A stretch of DNA of 44,575 nt, taken from Oscillospiraceae bacterium (GTDB taxonomy: Bacteria; Bacillota; Clostridia; Oscillospirales; Ruminococcaceae). The position numbers were made by a program, and so were the translations under genes. The stretch covers positions 1 to 44,575 of the forward strand of contig SFFJ01000027.1 in the NCBI GenBank assembly GCA_004557855.1, read 5' to 3'. How positions within the stretch are numbered: the stretch's first letter is position 1; each line of letters opens with the position of its first letter. Positions 41,358 to 44,575 of the stretch are shown one piece after another. The notes below the pieces were generated by a model. That model worked only from the letters and a program-made list of their open reading frames with translations. It was not told the DNA's origin and did no database searches.

Positions 41358-41565
41358 ACCCGCAATGACACAGATTCTGAAACCCGGCGAAAGCTATTAC
41401 AAGTTCGTGGTGGCTGTCGCCAAAAAAGCCCGTGAGATCGCCGAGGACGCCGAGGAGAACCACATCACGCTGGAGGAAAAGCCCGTTTCCCTGGCGCTGG
41501 ATCTCTTTGCCACCGGCGCCGAGCGTCTTTCCGATTTTGACTGCTCCATGACCGAGCGCAAATAA
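41350..41565 (+). CDS. rpoZ: RNA polymerase omega subunit
   Basis: This 71-residue protein is the omega subunit, which stabilises the beta-prime subunit of RNA polymerase. Typical features are SYYKFVVAVAKKAREIAEDA and VSLALDLFATG. The gene overlaps the gmk end by eight bases, the usual gmk-rpoZ arrangement. Confidence 0.9.
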   Translation: MLRPAMTQILKPGESYYKFVVAVAKKAREIAEDAEENHITLEEKPVSLALDLFATGAERLSDFDCSMTERK

Positions 41566-41578
41566 GGCGCGCACTCTC

Positions 41579-41620
41579 CCCCTGCAAACCCGCTTTGCAG
41601 GGGAAAGTTTCATTTTTCCC
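41579..41620 (+). terminator. Hairpin between rpoZ and priA
   Basis: Arms CCCCTGCAAA and TTTGCAGGGG pair perfectly, followed by AAAGTTTCATTTTT. It may be a terminator or attenuator separating rpoZ from priA. Confidence 0.6.
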
Positions 41621-41638
41621 GAAAAGGAGGCAAGCGGT

Positions 41639-44053
41639 TTGACCTCTGTTGCCCGTATCGCGGTGGAAAAAACCACCTGCCGGTTCGATAAGCTCTTCGA
41701 TTACGCCATTCCCGTCGGGATGACCCTCTCTCCCGGCGTGCGGGTGCTGGTGCCGTTCGGCCATACCCGCCGCATCGGTCTGGTGGTGGAGCTGGCCGAG
41801 GACGCCGCCCATGCCGCCTTAAAGCCGGTTGCCGCCGTGCTGGAGGAGCAGCCCGTTCTCAATGCCGAGGGGCTTTTTCTGCTGCGCTGGCTGCGGGAAA
41901 ATACCTTCTGTACCTGGTTCGATGCCCTTTCGGTGCTCATCCCGGCCGGATACGGCCTGCGGGGGCTTACCGGGTGGTCGCTGCTGCGCGGCGTCCCCCT
42001 GCCGGAGGACCTTTCCCCCGCGGAGCAGCAGGTCATTGCCGCCCTGCGGCCCCGCCGCAAGCCGCTGCCCGCCGCCGACCTTGCCGAAATGCTGGGGCTT
42101 TCCCTTTCCGCCCTGCCGCTGGAACGGCTGGAGGCTCTGGGACTGCTGCAGCGGGAGGAGCTCATCGAGCGCCGCATCGGGGATAAGACCCTGCAAATGG
42201 TACGGCTGACCGGCGCCGAGCCGGCACGCCTGACCCCCAAGCAGCGGCAGGTTTACGACCTGCTGGAGCAGGTGGGCTGCGGCAGCATCCGGGAGATCTG
42301 CTACTTTGCGGGGGTCACCCGGGGCGTGGTGGAAAAGCTGGTGCAGGGGGGCTATGCCGAATGCTACGAGCAGGAGGTGCTGCGCACCCCCGTCACCGGG
42401 GAGAGCATCCCGCCGGAGCCGCCCCCCGCCCTGACCGAAGAACAGGCCGCTGCGGTGGAAACGCTGTGGCAGGGCTACCGTGAGGGCGGCAGGACCGGGC
42501 TTTTGTACGGGGTGACCGGCAGCGGCAAAACCGCCGTTTATCTCACGCTGGCACACCGTGTGCTGGCCGAAGGCCGCCGCTGCATCGTCCTTGTCCCGGA
42601 AATATCCCTCACCCCGCAGACCATCCGCCGCTTTCTGGCGGCATTCGGCCGCCGGGTGGCCGTCATCCACAGCGCCCTTTCATTAAGCGAGCGTCTGGAT
42701 GAATATAAGCGCATCCGCTGCGGCGAGGTGGATGTGGTGGTGGGTACCCGTTCCGCCGTTTTCGCCCCGCTGGAGCAGCTCGGCCTTATCATCGTGGATG
42801 AGGAGCAGGAGCACACCTACCGCAGCGAAAAATCCCCCCGGTACGATGCCGGAGAGGTGGCCCGGCTGCGGGCAAGGCACCACCATGGGCTATGCGTTCT
42901 GGCCTCCGCCACCCCCAGCATTGAAAGCGCCTACCGCGCCCAAAAGGGGGAATACCTGCTGGCCCGGCTCACCGAGCGCTACGGCGGCGTTCCCCTGCCG
43001 GAGGTCACCATCCTTGACCTGCGGGAGCGCCCCATGGCCGCCGAGGCCTTGAGCGAGGAGCTGTGCGAGCAGCTGATGCAGAACCTTGATTGCGGCGAGC
43101 AGAGCATCCTTTTCGTCAATCGCCGGGGCTATTCCGCCACCGCCACCTGCATGAGCTGCCACCGCCCGCTGGAATGTCCCCATTGCTCCATCAGCTTAAA
43201 ATTCCACGCCGCCAACGGCCGTTTGATGTGCCACTACTGCGGGTACAGCACCGAGGTTCCCAAAACCTGCCCTGCCTGCGGCAGCCGCCTGATGCGCTAC
43301 TCCGGCGTCGGCACGCAAAAGGTGGAGGAAGCCTTAAAAATGCGGTTCCCCACTGCCCGCATCCTGCGCATGGACCAGGACACCACCATGCGAAAGGACA
43401 GCCACCAAAAGCTCCTTTCGGCCTTCGGCCAGGGGGATTACGATATCCTCATCGGGACGCAGATGGTCACCAAGGGGCTGGACTTCCCCCGGGTCACCCT
43501 CGTGGGCGTTTTGACCCCCGACCAAATGCTTTACGCCGATGATTTCCGCAGCTACGAGCGCACCTTCAGCCTGATCACGCAGGTGGTGGGGCGCAGCGGC
43601 CGCCGGGAGCTGCCCGGCCGGGCATTTTTGCAGTCCTATCAGCCCGACCACCCCGTTTTGACCGCCGCCGCCCGGCAGGATTACCCTGCCTTTTACCGCA
43701 CCGAAGCGGAAAGCCGCCGGCTGCTGCTGTACCCGCCGTTCTGCCGGCTGTACTGCCTCGGCTTCTGGGGCAGCAGCGAAGCCGAGGTCAAGGCCGCCGG
43801 GGAGGCCACCCTTTCCCTGCTGGAGCGCCTGCTCCCCGCCGAATACCCGGAGCTTCCCGTCCGGCTTTTGGGGCTGGCCCCCGCCAATGTCCTGCGGGTG
43901 GCCGGGCGCTACCGCTACAAGCTGCTCATCAAGGGCAAAAACAGCCCCCGTATGCGGGAGCTCCTTTGGCGCCTCTACACCGACCCCTCCCTTTCCGCCC
44001 CCATGAAAACCGTCACCCTCACCATCGACCCCAACTACGACTCCGACCTATAA
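41639..44053 (+). CDS. priA: Primosomal protein N', replication restart helicase
   Basis: PriA recognises stalled or repaired forks and reloads the replication machinery. The 804-residue protein has the N-terminal DNA-binding domain (VEKTTCRFDKLFDYAIP), the superfamily 2 helicase core with Walker A GVTGSGKTAVY (near residue 295) and DEEQEH (near 388), and the zinc-binding insert between about 500 and 550 with CMSC, CPHC, CHYC and CPAC pairs. It starts at TTG 41639 with AAAAGGAGG eight bases upstream, giving MTSVARIAVEK. The coaBC gene often found between rpoZ and priA is absent here. Confidence 0.96.
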   Translation: MTSVARIAVEKTTCRFDKLFDYAIPVGMTLSPGVRVLVPFGHTRRIGLVVELAEDAAHAALKPVAAVLEEQPVLNAEGLFLLRWLRENTFCTWFDALSVLIPAGYGLRGLTGWSLLRGVPLPEDLSPAEQQVIAALRPRRKPLPAADLAEMLGLSLSALPLERLEALGLLQREELIERRIGDKTLQMVRLTGAEPARLTPKQRQVYDLLEQVGCGSIREICYFAGVTRGVVEKLVQGGYAECYEQEVLRTPVTGESIPPEPPPALTEEQAAAVETLWQGYREGGRTGLLYGVTGSGKTAVYLTLAHRVLAEGRRCIVLVPEISLTPQTIRRFLAAFGRRVAVIHSALSLSERLDEYKRIRCGEVDVVVGTRSAVFAPLEQLGLIIVDEEQEHTYRSEKSPRYDAGEVARLRARHHHGLCVLASATPSIESAYRAQKGEYLLARLTERYGGVPLPEVTILDLRERPMAAEALSEELCEQLMQNLDCGEQSILFVNRRGYSATATCMSCHRPLECPHCSISLKFHAANGRLMCHYCGYSTEVPKTCPACGSRLMRYSGVGTQKVEEALKMRFPTARILRMDQDTTMRKDSHQKLLSAFGQGDYDILIGTQMVTKGLDFPRVTLVGVLTPDQMLYADDFRSYERTFSLITQVVGRSGRRELPGRAFLQSYQPDHPVLTAAARQDYPAFYRTEAESRRLLLYPPFCRLYCLGFWGSSEAEVKAAGEATLSLLERLLPAEYPELPVRLLGLAPANVLRVAGRYRYKLLIKGKNSPRMRELLWRLYTDPSLSAPMKTVTLTIDPNYDSDL

Positions 44054-44070
44054 CCCCCGCCGCCGGTTCT

Positions 44071-44447
44071 TCCTCGGCAAATCGCAGTCCCGCGCCCCAT
44101 CCCCCGCGAAGCCGCTTTATCATAGTTTCTTCTCGCCTTTCGGCGGGGAAAGCCTTACAGAAAGCAACAGTCTGTACGCCTACCCGGCGGGGGCATCCTT
44201 TTGTACCGACAAAAGGATGCAAAAACAGTTTAGGGCTGCGCCCTAAAAACCCGACGCACCGGAACGCCCGCCCGGAACGGCTCTGCCGTCCCGGAGCGTG
44301 GGCTAAACGGTGCTTATAAGGTATCGCAGATGCATCTGCCCCCTCCCAACCTCCCCCGCTTCGGGGGAGGGGAACGCCCCCCCTTTCTGTGCAAACCGCC
44401 AGCCCCGCTAACCATAACCATGGGTCGGCGGCCTTGCACCTTGCAAG
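44071..44447. repeat. Modular palindromic repeat region, inverted partner of 17.6 kb
   Basis: This stretch after priA has no gene. Segment 44250-44425 is the reverse complement of 17587-17764 with only a few differences. Hairpins lie at 44193-44220 (GCATCCTTTTGT arms), 44229-44247 (TTTAGGGC) and 44346-44372 (CCTCCCCCG). The B and C modules (44071-44155) occur in the opposite order to those near 17.9 kb. Beyond it, 44486-44508 is a CCCCTCCT-type hairpin and the window ends in AT-rich sequence without a visible gene. Confidence 0.75.
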
Positions 44448-44575
44448 CTGCAAATTAGAAAGTATTTAGTTACTTCCCCCATAGTCCCCCTCCTTTGAGG
44501 AGGGGACAGGGGTGGTGGTTCGCCGTTCTGCGCTCCAGCGCAGCGGCGATAAAAATGCGCCGCAGGCTCTTTTTA

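Overview
The window comes from a GC-rich, low-oxygen Firmicute of the Clostridia, most likely an Oscillospirales/Ruminococcaceae gut bacterium of the Faecalibacterium-Gemmiger-Subdoligranulum type. This is inferred from the gene set: spoIIR, the yicC-remA-gmk-rpoZ-priA order, a YloU/FakA pair, YmdB, a CD1871A-type CXXC protein, a TnpV-type transposon fragment and strong AAGGAGG ribosome-binding sites, some with TTG starts. No 16S or complete marker set is present, so the genus is not fixed.

Layout. 1-49: start of a TnpV-like mobile-element gene, then three structured repeat units. 783-5564 (minus): pgk, tpiA and gpmI (lower glycolysis, one promoter), then spoIIR. 5692-6198 (minus): trmL. 6630-15138 (plus): a compact phage-derived block with terminase small and large subunits, portal (frameshifted), protease, major capsid protein, head-tail connector, a frameshifted second connector, and short tail and baseplate-hub genes. 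It has no integrase, lysis, sheath or tape-measure gene. 15766-17019: a secreted surface protein ending in an NPATG sorting-like signal. 17020-18027: palindromic modular repeats. 18028-23692: a membrane-attached HTH regulator, ymdB, yloU-fakA, and a histidine-kinase-like protein without the phospho-accepting histidine. 23965-26028: gap, tRNA-Pro(TGG) with a truncated upstream copy, and an AT-rich VOC/glyoxalase gene. 26553-34608: a cytoplasmic 5'-nucleotidase-family enzyme, an orphan BMP-family lipoprotein, hemW, a class B-like sortase and lepA. 34968-39386: a small AT-rich membrane protein, a two-component system, and divergently a redox cassette of CD1871A-type protein, polyferredoxin and TlpA-like lipoprotein. 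39561-44053: yicC, remA, gmk, rpoZ and priA.

The most striking feature is non-coding. Eighteen copies of a 76-86 bp element lie between genes from 657 to 34782. Each can fold into a perfect three-armed cloverleaf: an 11-14 bp closing stem and three hairpins with (mostly) 3-nt loops. Between closely related copies the stems are identical and only the loops differ. The loops are nearly always GNA or its complement TNC, as if individual arms were inverted. A second set of palindromic modular repeats (17.3-17.95 kb and 44.07-44.45 kb), a three-unit repeat at the left end and four tandem-repeat loci make the intergenic DNA highly structured.

Functional links visible in the window: the sortase (31389-32534) could anchor the NPATG protein (15766-17019); the redox cassette probably carries electrons across the membrane to an extracytoplasmic thiol protein under the divergent two-component system; pgk, tpiA, gpmI and gap together give most of lower glycolysis.
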